Positions 1-8,662 of a stretch of DNA of 64,000 nt are shown here, in pieces (position 1 is the first letter of the stretch; the number at the start of each line of letters is the position of its first letter). The position numbers and the translations under genes were made by a program. The DNA comes from Schaedlerella glycyrrhizinilytica_A. Lineage in GTDB: Bacteria; Bacillota; Clostridia; Lachnospirales; Lachnospiraceae. The notes under the pieces were generated by a model that was given only the letters and a program-made list of their open reading frames with translations, did no database searches and had not been told where the DNA came from. The DNA is taken from the NCBI RefSeq assembly GCF_042852765.1, contig NZ_AP031414.1. One strand, 5' to 3'.

Positions 1-315
1 GCAATTTCGGATGCGGTGCGCGGGAAAGGATACGGAAGTGCGGTCCTGCAGGCGGTACAGAAAAAATATGCAGGCAAACGGATCATCTTGAACATTGAGG
101 AAATGGATGAACAGGCCGCAAATTATGCGCAGCGGGTGAAAAGAAAGGCATTTTATCAGAAAAACGGATTTGAGATCTTAGACTACAAAGTACGGGAAGT
201 CAGTACAACTTATGATATGATGTCCTGCGGCGGTTATGTCTCCAAGACGGAATACGAAGAAGTTATGGCGTTATATACCGGAAAAGTCCTGTATTTTATC
301 ATGAAAAAAATCTGA
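1..315 (+). CDS. GNAT-family N-acetyltransferase, C-terminal part
   Basis: The frame is open from the window edge, so the true start lies upstream and only about 104 residues are visible. The stretch VRGKGYGS matches motif A of GNAT acetyltransferases (R/Q-x-x-G-x-G/A), the loop that holds the acetyl-CoA pyrophosphate. It is followed by a typical AFYQKNGFEILD segment (the motif B region). The family transfers acetyl groups to amines; the substrate cannot be told from this part. It ends 13 bases before the ThrE-type gene and may share a transcript with it. The family call is fairly safe, the role unknown. Confidence 0.75.
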   Translation, partial: AISDAVRGKGYGSAVLQAVQKKYAGKRIILNIEEMDEQAANYAQRVKRKAFYQKNGFEILDYKVREVSTTYDMMSCGGYVSKTEYEEVMALYTGKVLYFIMKKI

Positions 316-328
316 GAGCGCCGGGGGA

Positions 329-1117
329 ATGGAACGAACGATGATGGATTACAAATTATTGATGAATACTGCGATCCTTGCAGGGGAAACGATGTTGAAA
401 AGCGGAGCGGAAACATATCGTGTGGAAGATACGATCAACCGGATCCTAAAAACATCCAACGCCCAGACGGTGGAGACAGTCGTTTTGATGACCGGGATTT
501 TTGTGACGCTGGATGATTCCGGCATCGACCCGATCACCGTCAACAAACGGGTCCACGCGCGGGGGATGAATTTAAACCGGATCGATCGGGTCAATACAGT
601 TTCACGCAGTTATTGCGCCGGGGAGATCACTTTAGACGAAGCATATGAAGAATTAAAACAGATCCACAGCAAGCAATACCGCAGAATGTCGTATAATCTT
701 GCTACGATTTTTGTCTGTGCCGGATTTGCGCCGCTGTTTCAGGGAGGTTTCCCGGAGATCGCGGGGGCGGCGCTTGCCGGTATTGCGCTGGCATTGATCA
801 TGACGGTCGGAAAATATTTAAAAATCAATGGATTTATATTGAATGTATTTTCCGCATTCGGCATTGCATTGACGGCTATTTTTTTGCAGGATCTTGTACC
901 AATGGTGGATATGGACATCGTGATCATCAGCAGTATCATGCCTCTTGTGCCCGGAGTTGCGATCACTTATGCGATCCGTGATACGCTGCAGGGCGATTAC
1001 CTGTCAGGTGCGGCCCGGATCCTGGAGGCGTTTATGACTGCGACTGCCATTGCGCTCGGAGTCGGTACCGGATTTGCACTGACCGGAATTTTACAGCCGG
1101 GAGGTGGTCTGTTTTGA
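329..1117 (+). CDS. ThrE-type threonine/serine exporter, large subunit
   Basis: This 262-residue protein has a soluble N-terminal part (about 1-120, with GAETYRVEDT near the start) followed by about five hydrophobic segments, the layout of the ThrE N-domain family (formerly DUF1212). In actinobacterial ThrE this half is fused to a second membrane domain; here the second domain is a separate gene that overlaps by 4 bases, so the two very likely form one exporter of small amino acids. The start is uncertain: ATG at 329 sits only 2 bases behind a GGGGG stretch, and ATGs at 341 and 344 are alternatives. Confidence 0.85.
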   Translation: MERTMMDYKLLMNTAILAGETMLKSGAETYRVEDTINRILKTSNAQTVETVVLMTGIFVTLDDSGIDPITVNKRVHARGMNLNRIDRVNTVSRSYCAGEITLDEAYEELKQIHSKQYRRMSYNLATIFVCAGFAPLFQGGFPEIAGAALAGIALALIMTVGKYLKINGFILNVFSAFGIALTAIFLQDLVPMVDMDIVIISSIMPLVPGVAITYAIRDTLQGDYLSGAARILEAFMTATAIALGVGTGFALTGILQPGGGLF

Positions 1118-1554
1118 ATTTACTTTTAGGTACCGTCGGAAGTTTTGTGGCGATCGCCTGTTTTGCCGTCCTGCTGGAATGTCCGCGGAAATATCTGCTT
1201 CATGCGGGATGTGTCGGTGCAGTCGGAGGCGGCGTCTATCTGTTCAGTATGGATCTCGGACTCAATGTGGTATTGGCGTCCTTTTTATCTGCGCTTGTGA
1301 TCGCATTATTCTCACATACATTCGCAAGGGTTTTCCGGGCGCCGGTCACGATCTTTCTGATCCCGGGGATCCTGCCGACCGTTCCGGGAGCGGGAATGTA
1401 CCGGATCGTGTATTATGTAATGGCAGGCGATACGAAGCAGAGCATTTATTATCTGATCCAGACATTGGAAATCGCAGGGATGATCGCGCTGGCGATCTTT
1501 TTGGTCGGAACGTTGTTTTCCGTATGGAAGCGGTTTTCTGAAATCCGAAAATAG
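1114..1554 (+). CDS. ThrE-type threonine/serine exporter, small subunit
   Basis: This 146-residue protein is almost wholly hydrophobic, with about four membrane segments, and fits the ThrE_2 domain family. Its TTG start overlaps the TGA stop of the larger subunit (TTGA), a sign of translational coupling. Together the two genes make the equivalent of a one-piece ThrE exporter. The motif IFLIPGILPTVPGAGMYR is typical of this family. No terminator is seen behind it, and the next gene follows after 64 bases. Confidence 0.85.
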   Translation: MNLLLGTVGSFVAIACFAVLLECPRKYLLHAGCVGAVGGGVYLFSMDLGLNVVLASFLSALVIALFSHTFARVFRAPVTIFLIPGILPTVPGAGMYRIVYYVMAGDTKQSIYYLIQTLEIAGMIALAIFLVGTLFSVWKRFSEIRK

Positions 1555-1618
1555 CAATTCGGAAAGCAGAAAATCTCCGAAAAACAGCAGTGAGAAGAAA
1601 ATAATCGGGAGAAATGAC

Positions 1619-2332
1619 ATGACAACAGAACAGGTAAAAGAACAACTTCAAACTCTGGCGGAGGATGATTATAAAGCGTTCAACGAAAATCTGCTGCCGG
1701 GAGTCAAACATATATTGGGTGTGCGTCTTCCGCTTCTTCGGAAAATCGCAAAAGAAATCGCGAAAACGGACTGCCGGGTGTATTTAAACGAAGCGGCGGA
1801 GACGATCGGAGCGGAAAGCTTTTATGAAGAACTCATGATACAGGGACTTGTGATCGGATATGCGAAGCTTGGTCGGGAGGAAAGAGTCCGCTATCTGGAT
1901 GAATTTGTACCGAAGATCCAAAGCTGGGGGATCTGCGACAGTTGTACGATGGGATTCAAGTTTATGCAGAAAGAACCGGAGTTCTGGTTTTCTTATATAC
2001 GAAAGTATAAAGACAGTTCTTCCGAATTTGAACTGCGCTTTTTATTGGTGGCACTTTTGGCACATTATGTAGAGGAAGCACATATCCGTGAGATCCTGGA
2101 TCTTTGTAATACGATCCATCACGAGGGATATTATGTGAAAATGGCGGCAGCATGGCTCGTTTCGGTTTGTTATGTTAAATTTCCGGAACAGACAAAAGCA
2201 TTTCTTTGCGAGAATCAGATGGACGATTTTACACATAATAAGTCTATACAAAAAATCCGGGAATCTTACAGGGTGAGTAAAGAAGAAAAAGAAGAGTTGA
2301 ACAAACTGAAACGAAAAGGACAGCAATTATGA
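1619..2332 (+). CDS. AlkD-like DNA alkylation repair protein
   Basis: This 237-residue, helix-rich protein fits the AlkD/AlkC family of HEAT-like-repeat DNA glycosylases, which remove positively charged alkylated bases. The N-terminal segment GVRLPLLRKIAKEIAK and the central GICDSCTMGFK stretch are characteristic. A GGGAGAAA ribosome site sits 5-10 bases before the ATG. Its stop overlaps the start of the helicase-like gene (ATGA), so both are probably co-translated. Family assignment is good; activity in this branch is inferred. Confidence 0.82.
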   Translation: MTTEQVKEQLQTLAEDDYKAFNENLLPGVKHILGVRLPLLRKIAKEIAKTDCRVYLNEAAETIGAESFYEELMIQGLVIGYAKLGREERVRYLDEFVPKIQSWGICDSCTMGFKFMQKEPEFWFSYIRKYKDSSSEFELRFLLVALLAHYVEEAHIREILDLCNTIHHEGYYVKMAAAWLVSVCYVKFPEQTKAFLCENQMDDFTHNKSIQKIRESYRVSKEEKEELNKLKRKGQQL

Positions 2333-4371
2333 GGATGGAAGACGGCAGCATTTTTTTACAGGAAGTAACGGAAAAGATCAAAGAACGGATCGCACAGACA
2401 GAAGAGACGCTTGCGGCGGGACAAAAAGAAATCGAGAATATGCATGATTATTACTGGGAAAATTATACGGAGATGGATCAGTACGGATATGAAGATTTCG
2501 ACAACCGGCAGGCGCTTCTCCAACAGGAAAATGCGAATCGAGAGGCAAGGCTTTTATATCGGCGGTTTCAGCGGATGCTGGAATCTCCTTTTTTTGGTCG
2601 GGTAGATTTTCAGTATGACGGGGACGACGACGCGGAGATCTTCTATATCGGAATCGGGAATTTTGCTGAAAAGACCGGAAGCGTACCGCTTATTTACGAC
2701 TGGCGCGCACCGGTCTCCAGTTTGTTTTACGATTATGACGGAGGTCCTGCTTCCTATCTTGCGCCGGCGGGGCAGATGGATGGTCTGATCAAGTCGAAAT
2801 GGCAGTATAAAGTCAAACATGGGAAGATGGTTTATGCATTTGAAAGTGACATGAAGATCGATGATGAGATCTTAAAACGGGAACTGGGAGAAAACGGAGA
2901 CGTCCGACTCAAAAATATCGTGCAGACGATCCAGCGGGAACAAAATTCGATCATTCGGAATACAAAAGATAAGATCCTTGTCGTACAGGGAAGCGCCGGA
3001 AGCGGAAAAACGTCGGTCGCCCTGCATCGGATCGCCTATCTTTTGTATCATGACCGGAAACATCTTAATTCTTCCAATATTCTGATCCTGTCTCCAAATG
3101 GTGTGTTTTCTGATTATATTTCTCATATTCTGCCGGAACTGGGCGAGGAAAATATCCGGGAGATGAGCTTTGATCTGTTTGCATACCGGGAACTGCAGGA
3201 TACGGCTGCGGATTGCGAAGACCGCTATCATCATCTGGAACGGCAGCTAAAACAGTTGGATGCCTGCGGCAGAGAACGTTATGAGTGGAAACAGTCCGCT
3301 TCTTATATTGCGGAGACAGAGGGGTATCTTGTCGAACTGGAAGAAGAATTGATGGAGATCCGTGGTGTTTCACTGCGAAACTGGCAGAAATCCGAGCATG
3401 AGATCGTGGAGTTGTTTTATTACAAATTTCAGGACACGCCGCTGCTTATGCGAATGGATGCAGTGATGGAATATGTGGTCGATGAATATGAGACATTGCG
3501 CGACCGCTCCATATCGGAAGAGGATCAGTTCTCCTTAAAAGAACAATTCGACCGGATGTATGTGACCCGGGATATTTACCGGATTTACAGTGACTTTATG
3601 GAACGGCTCGGATATCCTGCCTTGCCGGATGTTCCACCGGAAAAACGGATCATAGAATACGAGGATGTTTTCCCGATGCTGTACTTAAAATACCGGCTTA
3701 CCGGACGGGCAAAGCAGCAGAAGATCAAGCATCTTGTGATCGATGAGATGCAGGATTATTCTTATCTGCAGTATACGATCCTTTCGTATCTGTTTTCCTG
3801 TCGGATGACGATTTTAGGAGACCGCGCGCAGACAATGGAAGAAAAACAACAGGACGTCTGGAAATTTCTTCCGAAGATCTTCGGGCGTGACATCAAAAAG
3901 ATCGAATTGAAGAAAAGTTATCGTAATACTGCGGAGATCGGAAGATATGCCGGAGCATTGATCGGGATCCGGGAACCGGAATTACTGGAGCGTCACGGAT
4001 CTGCGGTGGAAGAGATTTCTTTTTCCAAAATGGAAGAAGCCGCCGATCTGGTCGCACATTACGCAGAACATGATCTGGAGAAATATGAGACGATCGCAGT
4101 TCTGACACGGACGGAAGAACAGGCGCAAAATATCGATATGCTGCTAAGAAAACGAGATCTGGAACCCTCGTATATCGATCGGGACAGTTCGGCGTTCCAG
4201 ACAGGGATCACAGTGACAACATTCTATCTGGCAAAGGGACTGGAGTTCGATAAGGTCTATGCAGTCCGCGGAATGGAAGACGGCGGGATCTATCGTCAGG
4301 CGGATTATATCTGTGCAACACGTGCGCTCCACGAGCTCGTTATGGTGCGGATCAGTGAAGAAAAAATCTAA
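2329..4371 (+). CDS. HelD/UvrD-like superfamily 1 ATPase
   Basis: This 680-residue protein has a coiled N-terminal region (about 1-60), a Walker A motif GSAGSGKT at 221-228, and later helicase motifs (VIDEMQDYSYLQY; LKKSYRNTAEI; a C-terminal TTFYLAKGLEFDKV). The N-terminal extension ahead of the ATPase core is the hallmark of HelD, which releases stalled RNA polymerase in Bacillus. The family name is supported; a role on RNA polymerase here is inferred. It overlaps the AlkD-like gene by 4 bases and is followed by a clear terminator. Confidence 0.8.
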   Translation: MRMEDGSIFLQEVTEKIKERIAQTEETLAAGQKEIENMHDYYWENYTEMDQYGYEDFDNRQALLQQENANREARLLYRRFQRMLESPFFGRVDFQYDGDDDAEIFYIGIGNFAEKTGSVPLIYDWRAPVSSLFYDYDGGPASYLAPAGQMDGLIKSKWQYKVKHGKMVYAFESDMKIDDEILKRELGENGDVRLKNIVQTIQREQNSIIRNTKDKILVVQGSAGSGKTSVALHRIAYLLYHDRKHLNSSNILILSPNGVFSDYISHILPELGEENIREMSFDLFAYRELQDTAADCEDRYHHLERQLKQLDACGRERYEWKQSASYIAETEGYLVELEEELMEIRGVSLRNWQKSEHEIVELFYYKFQDTPLLMRMDAVMEYVVDEYETLRDRSISEEDQFSLKEQFDRMYVTRDIYRIYSDFMERLGYPALPDVPPEKRIIEYEDVFPMLYLKYRLTGRAKQQKIKHLVIDEMQDYSYLQYTILSYLFSCRMTILGDRAQTMEEKQQDVWKFLPKIFGRDIKKIELKKSYRNTAEIGRYAGALIGIREPELLERHGSAVEEISFSKMEEAADLVAHYAEHDLEKYETIAVLTRTEEQAQNIDMLLRKRDLEPSYIDRDSSAFQTGITVTTFYLAKGLEFDKVYAVRGMEDGGIYRQADYICATRALHELVMVRISEEKI

Positions 4372-4406
4372 AAAATTTTTAGATTCCTTGAAAAAGAGTT
4401 TGTAGG

Positions 4407-4442
4407 AAAGATGGATTTTGGCATTGCCTGTCCATCTTTTTT
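4407..4442 (+). terminator. intrinsic terminator after the helD-like gene
   Basis: A perfect 9-bp stem (AAAGATGGA / TCCATCTTT) encloses a 15-base loop and runs into TTTTTT. The loop contains the -35 element of the carB promoter. Confidence 0.75.
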
Positions 4443-4452
4443 CATGTATAAT
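4424..4452 (+). promoter_or_regulatory. sigma-A type promoter of carB
   Basis: TTGCCT and TATAAT are separated by 17 bases. The -35 lies in the loop of the upstream terminator, so termination and initiation signals are nested. The start codon of carB is about 57 bases downstream of the -10. Confidence 0.7.
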
Positions 4453-4508
4453 CGTGTGGAAGAAAAATGCGGAATGCATAATTTCGTAGTAACACAGGAG
4501 GAAGACAG

Positions 4509-7500
4509 ATGGCAAAGAGAAATGATATCCACAAGGTTTTGATTATTGGTTCCGGTCCGATCATTATCGGTCAGGCTTGTGAATTTGACTATTCAGGAAC
4601 ACAGGCTTGTAAAGCATTGAGAAATCTCGGTTATGAGATCGTATTGGTGAATTCCAACCCGGCGACCATTATGACAGACCCGGAAATTGCAGATGTTACA
4701 TATATTGAACCACTGAATGTGGAGCGGATCGAGCAGATCATCGCAAAAGAAAGACCAGATGCATTGTTACCGAATCTCGGTGGACAGTCCGGTCTTAATT
4801 TATGTTCAGAACTGGCGAAAGCAGGCGTGCTGGACAAATATAACGTACAGGTGATCGGCGTACAGGTTGACGCGATCGAGCGTGGAGAGGACCGTATCGA
4901 ATTCAAGCATACGATGGACAGTCTCGGAATCGAGATGGCAAGAAGTGAAGTGGCATATTCCGTAGACGAGGCGCTTGCGATCGCAGACAAACTTGGTTAT
5001 CCGGTCGTACTGCGTCCGGCATATACGATGGGCGGTGCAGGCGGCGGTCTCGTATACAACGTAGAAGAACTGAAAACAGTCTGCGCCCGTGGACTTCAGG
5101 CAAGTCTGGTAGGACAGGTGCTTGTAGAAGAATCCATTCTCGGCTGGGAAGAGCTGGAGCTGGAAGTTGTGCGTGATGCGGACAACAATATGATCACAGT
5201 CTGCTTCATCGAGAACATCGATCCGCTCGGTGTACATACCGGAGATTCGTTCTGTTCCGCACCGATGCTGACGATCTCTGAGGACGTACAGAAACGTCTT
5301 CAGGAGAAATCCTACAAGATTGTGGAAGCGATCCAGGTGATCGGCGGAACAAACGTACAATGGGCACATGATCCGAAGACAGACCGTGATATCGTCATCG
5401 AGATCAACCCGAGAACATCCCGTTCTTCCGCACTGGCATCCAAAGCGACCGGATTCCCGATCGCGCTTGTATCCGCAATGCTTGCAACGGGGCTGACCTT
5501 GAAAGATATTCCGTGCGGCAAATACGGAACACTGGACAAATACGTTCCGGACGGCGACTATGTGGTGATCAAGTTTGCGCGCTGGGCATTCGAGAAGTTC
5601 AAAGGTGTGGAAGATAAGCTCGGAACACAGATGCGTGCAGTCGGCGAAGTTATGAGCATCGGAAAGAACTACAAAGAAGCATTCCAGAAAGCGATCCGCA
5701 GTCTGGAGACCGGACGTTACGGTCTCGGGCATGCAAAAAATTTCGATCAGAAATCCAAAGAGGAACTGTTGAAAATGCTGGTCACCGCATCCAGCGAACG
5801 TCATTTCATCATGTATGAAGCTCTTCGCAAAGGTGCGACTGTGGAGGAGATCCATGAGCTGACCAGCGTGAAACATTACTTTATCGAACAGATGAAAGAG
5901 CTGGTCGAAGAGGAAGAAGCTCTGATCCAGAATAAAGGACATCTGCCGTCGGATGAAGCGCTGATCCAGGCAAAGAAAGACGGCTTTTCCGATAAATACT
6001 TAAGCCAGATTCTGGAGATCAGCGAAGAGGAGGTCCGCAATCACCGCATCAGCCTTGGCGTAGAAGAGGCATGGGAGGGTGTACATGTAAGCGCTACTCC
6101 GGACCGTGCATATTATTACTCCACATACAACGGTGAAGACAAAAATCCGGTCAGCACAGAGAAACCTAAGATCATGATCTTAGGCGGCGGACCGAACCGT
6201 ATCGGACAGGGAATCGAATTTGATTACTGCTGTGTGCATGCATCACTGGCATTGAAAAAACTCGGATTCGAGACGATCATCGTCAACTGTAATCCGGAAA
6301 CGGTATCTACCGATTACGATACATCTGACAAACTGTATTTCGAACCGTTGACATTGGAAGATGTACTGAGTATCTATAAGAAAGAAAAACCGGTCGGTGT
6401 GATCGCGCAGTTCGGTGGTCAGACACCGCTGAATCTGGCGGCTGATCTGGAAAAGAACGGCGTGAAGATTTTAGGAACCGCTCCGTCTGTGATCGATCTG
6501 GCGGAAGACCGCGATCTATTCCGTGCGATGATGGAAAAACTGGAGATCCCGATGCCGGAATCCGGAATGGCAGTTACCGTAGATGATGCGCTGGAGATCG
6601 CAGAAAAGATCGGCTATCCGGTTATGGTACGTCCGTCTTATGTGCTGGGCGGTCGCGGAATGGAAGTTGTATACGATGCAGAAAGTATGGTCGGATACAT
6701 GAATGCGGCAGTCGGCGTGACACCGGATCGTCCGATCCTGATCGACCGTTTCCTCGGACATGCGACAGAATGTGAGGCAGACGCGATCAGCGACGGAACC
6801 CATGCATTCGTACCGGCGGTAATGGAACATATCGAACTTGCCGGCGTACATTCCGGCGACTCAGCATGTATCATCCCGTCCAAACATATTTCCGAGGAAA
6901 ATGTAAAGACGATCAAAGAATATACGAGAAAGATTGCGGAAGAGATGCATGTCAAAGGTCTGATGAACATGCAGTATGCGATCGAAAACGGAAAAGTATT
7001 CGTGCTGGAGGCAAACCCGAGAGCATCCCGTACCGTGCCGCTTGTATCCAAGGTATGCAACATCCGCATGGTACCGCTTGCAATCGATATTGTTACATCC
7101 GAACTGACAGGAAAACCGTCTCCGGTTCCGGAACTGAAAGAACAGGATATTCCGTACTACGGCGTAAAAGAATCCGTATTCCCGTTCAATATGTTCCAGG
7201 AAGTAGACCCGCTCTTAGGACCGGAAATGCGTTCAACCGGAGAGGTACTCGGACTGTCCCGCTCCTTTGGAGAAGCGTTCTACAAAGCACAGGAGGCAAC
7301 CCAGACGAAGCTTCCGCTGGACGGTACCGTATTGATTTCCGTAAGCAACCGCGACAAACCGGAAGTTGTGGAAGTGGCACAGGATTTTGTACGCGCCGGA
7401 TTCAAGATCATCGCATCCAAGCATACATGTGAATTGCTCCGTGCAAATAACATCGAAGCGGAAAAGATCAATAAACTGCAGGAGGGCAGACCGAACATGC

Positions 7501-7733
7501 TGGATCTGATCACAAATGAAAAGATCGACATCATTGTGAACACGCCATCCGGAAAAGAAAGCAAAAACGACGACAGCTATTTGAGAAAAGCGGCGATCAA
7601 GAAGAAAGTTCCGTATGTAACGACAATGGCAGCGGCAAAAGCGGCAGTAAAAGGAATCCTTACCGTAAAAGAACACGGAAGCAGCGAAGTGAAATCACTT
7701 CAGGAACTGCACAGTGAAATCAAACACAAATAA
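4509..7733 (+). CDS. carB: carbamoyl-phosphate synthase, large subunit
   Basis: At 1074 residues this is full length for CarB. It has the two homologous halves (each with an ATP-grasp carboxyphosphate or carbamate phosphate domain: GSGPIIIGQACEFDYSG near the start and GGGPNRIGQGIEFDYCC in the second half) and a C-terminal MGS-like allosteric domain. The enzyme makes carbamoyl phosphate from glutamine-derived ammonia, bicarbonate and two ATP for pyrimidine and arginine synthesis. A GGAGGAAG ribosome site precedes the ATG. The small glutaminase subunit carA, normally adjacent, is not in this window: a HelD-like gene lies upstream. It has its own promoter and terminator, so it is a single-gene transcript. 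Confidence 0.97.
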   Translation: MAKRNDIHKVLIIGSGPIIIGQACEFDYSGTQACKALRNLGYEIVLVNSNPATIMTDPEIADVTYIEPLNVERIEQIIAKERPDALLPNLGGQSGLNLCSELAKAGVLDKYNVQVIGVQVDAIERGEDRIEFKHTMDSLGIEMARSEVAYSVDEALAIADKLGYPVVLRPAYTMGGAGGGLVYNVEELKTVCARGLQASLVGQVLVEESILGWEELELEVVRDADNNMITVCFIENIDPLGVHTGDSFCSAPMLTISEDVQKRLQEKSYKIVEAIQVIGGTNVQWAHDPKTDRDIVIEINPRTSRSSALASKATGFPIALVSAMLATGLTLKDIPCGKYGTLDKYVPDGDYVVIKFARWAFEKFKGVEDKLGTQMRAVGEVMSIGKNYKEAFQKAIRSLETGRYGLGHAKNFDQKSKEELLKMLVTASSERHFIMYEALRKGATVEEIHELTSVKHYFIEQMKELVEEEEALIQNKGHLPSDEALIQAKKDGFSDKYLSQILEISEEEVRNHRISLGVEEAWEGVHVSATPDRAYYYSTYNGEDKNPVSTEKPKIMILGGGPNRIGQGIEFDYCCVHASLALKKLGFETIIVNCNPETVSTDYDTSDKLYFEPLTLEDVLSIYKKEKPVGVIAQFGGQTPLNLAADLEKNGVKILGTAPSVIDLAEDRDLFRAMMEKLEIPMPESGMAVTVDDALEIAEKIGYPVMVRPSYVLGGRGMEVVYDAESMVGYMNAAVGVTPDRPILIDRFLGHATECEADAISDGTHAFVPAVMEHIELAGVHSGDSACIIPSKHISEENVKTIKEYTRKIAEEMHVKGLMNMQYAIENGKVFVLEANPRASRTVPLVSKVCNIRMVPLAIDIVTSELTGKPSPVPELKEQDIPYYGVKESVFPFNMFQEVDPLLGPEMRSTGEVLGLSRSFGEAFYKAQEATQTKLPLDGTVLISVSNRDKPEVVEVAQDFVRAGFKIIASKHTCELLRANNIEAEKINKLQEGRPNMLDLITNEKIDIIVNTPSGKESKNDDSYLRKAAIKKKVPYVTTMAAAKAAVKGILTVKEHGSSEVKSLQELHSEIKHK

Positions 7734-7745
7734 AAAATAGATTTA

Positions 7746-7799
7746 TAAAAACTTCCCCGTTGTGTGTATCATCAGACGCATATATGGGGAAGTTTTTAT
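7746..7799 (+). terminator. terminator after carB
   Basis: AAAACTTCCCC pairs with GGGGAAGTTTT across a 27-base loop and is followed by a T-rich end. It lies 12 bases behind the carB stop. Confidence 0.75.
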
Positions 7800-7833
7800 A
7801 TTTCAGATAATTTGTAAAAAAAGCATAAAAAGA

Positions 7834-7862
7834 TTGACTGTTATCTGCGCCGGCAGTACTAT
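7834..7862 (+). promoter_or_regulatory. promoter for the small membrane protein gene
   Basis: TTGACT and TACTAT are 17 bases apart, just behind the carB terminator and 43 bases before the ATG at 7906. The -35 is strong, the -10 moderate. Confidence 0.5.
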
Positions 7863-7905
7863 AAAAGAAATAGAAGAAAGCATTTTGAAGAAAGGGGCTG
7901 AGCAT

Positions 7906-8256
7906 ATGTTAGAGAATACAATGATTTTATTGACGGTGATGCTTCTTCTGATCCTGACAGTCGGTTTTGTGTGGTATATGCGTGGAAGAGTGGACAGCAG
8001 AGATTACGTTTTCCACAAGATCTGGTATCTCTTCCGCTATGCAGCTCTAAAACCGGAGATCGGAGCCGGATATGGGATCATGGCTCTGGAATCATTTGGA
8101 AAGAACCGACGAAAGGAAGAGGGCTCCAGATATCCGGTGGTAGATGTAAGAAAGAACAGACTGCAGATGAAAGAGTGGAAATTAAAGGAGATGAGAGAAG
8201 AACATTTTTCGACCGGACAGAAAAAAGAACTTTACAATTTAAAAATTCTAAAATAA
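7906..8256 (+). CDS. small single-pass membrane protein of unknown function
   Basis: I do not recognise this 116-residue protein. Residues about 5-24 form one hydrophobic segment; the rest is basic and polar, with a lysine and glutamate-rich C-terminus, so it is probably a cytoplasmic tail on a membrane anchor. The ATG at 7906 was chosen because AAAGGGG lies 6 bases upstream and a promoter sits at 7834; the frame stays open further upstream but would run into the carB terminator. A terminator-like hairpin at 8301-8345 follows. Confidence 0.6.
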   Translation: MLENTMILLTVMLLLILTVGFVWYMRGRVDSRDYVFHKIWYLFRYAALKPEIGAGYGIMALESFGKNRRKEEGSRYPVVDVRKNRLQMKEWKLKEMREEHFSTGQKKELYNLKILK

Positions 8257-8300
8257 TTTTAAAATAATTCCGTTCCGTTAAAAAGGAATAGGAAAGAGGC

Positions 8301-8345
8301 GCCATACATACATTGCTTATAAAGAGTGTGTGTATGGCATTTTTT
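8301..8345 (+). terminator. terminator-like hairpin overlapping the yqfC start
   Basis: GCCATACATAC and GTGTGTATGGC form 11 bp (one G-U pair) around a 16-base loop and are followed by six T. It would end the transcript from 7834, but the 3' arm carries one candidate yqfC start codon (8334) and the T tract touches another (8346). Confidence 0.6.
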
Positions 8346-8630
8346 ATGAAGCATGAAACAGATCACGAACAGATCAAAGAACGGATCGTTTCAGCGGCAA
8401 ACATGCCGAAAGATGTTATGCTTGGCGCGTCTGTGCTGACGATCCTCGGAAATTTTGAGGTCTGCATAGAAAATTACCGGGGCATTTTAGAATATACGGA
8501 TACGTTGATCCGGGTGCAGACAAAAGGAAAGCAGATCCGTTTGTCAGGGAAACAACTTCAGATCGAATATTATACCAATGATGAGATGAAAATTACGGGG
8601 AAGATCAGTTCTCTGGAATTTTGCGGTTGA
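8334..8630 (+). CDS. yqfC: YqfC-family sporulation protein
   Basis: The product (98 residues from this start) matches the YqfC family, small proteins made in the mother cell during sporulation in Bacillus; the core LTILGNFEVCIENYRGILEYT is recognisable, and the next gene is yqfD, its usual partner. The start is not clear: TTG at 8313, ATG at 8334 (weak AAAGAG 7 bases upstream) and ATG at 8346 (best fit to family length, about 94 residues, but no ribosome site) are all possible, and all lie within or at the edge of the hairpin 8301-8345. How it is transcribed past that hairpin is open. Confidence 0.82.
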   Translation: MAFFMKHETDHEQIKERIVSAANMPKDVMLGASVLTILGNFEVCIENYRGILEYTDTLIRVQTKGKQIRLSGKQLQIEYYTNDEMKITGKISSLEFCG

Positions 8631-8662
8631 TATGAAAAAATCCAGCGATAAGGAGAATGCTT

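Noticed and set aside
4806..5942. Long minus-strand open frame (378 codons) opposite carB
   Set aside because: It is antisense to a well-conserved enzyme, has no ribosome site and its composition follows the codon pattern of carB.
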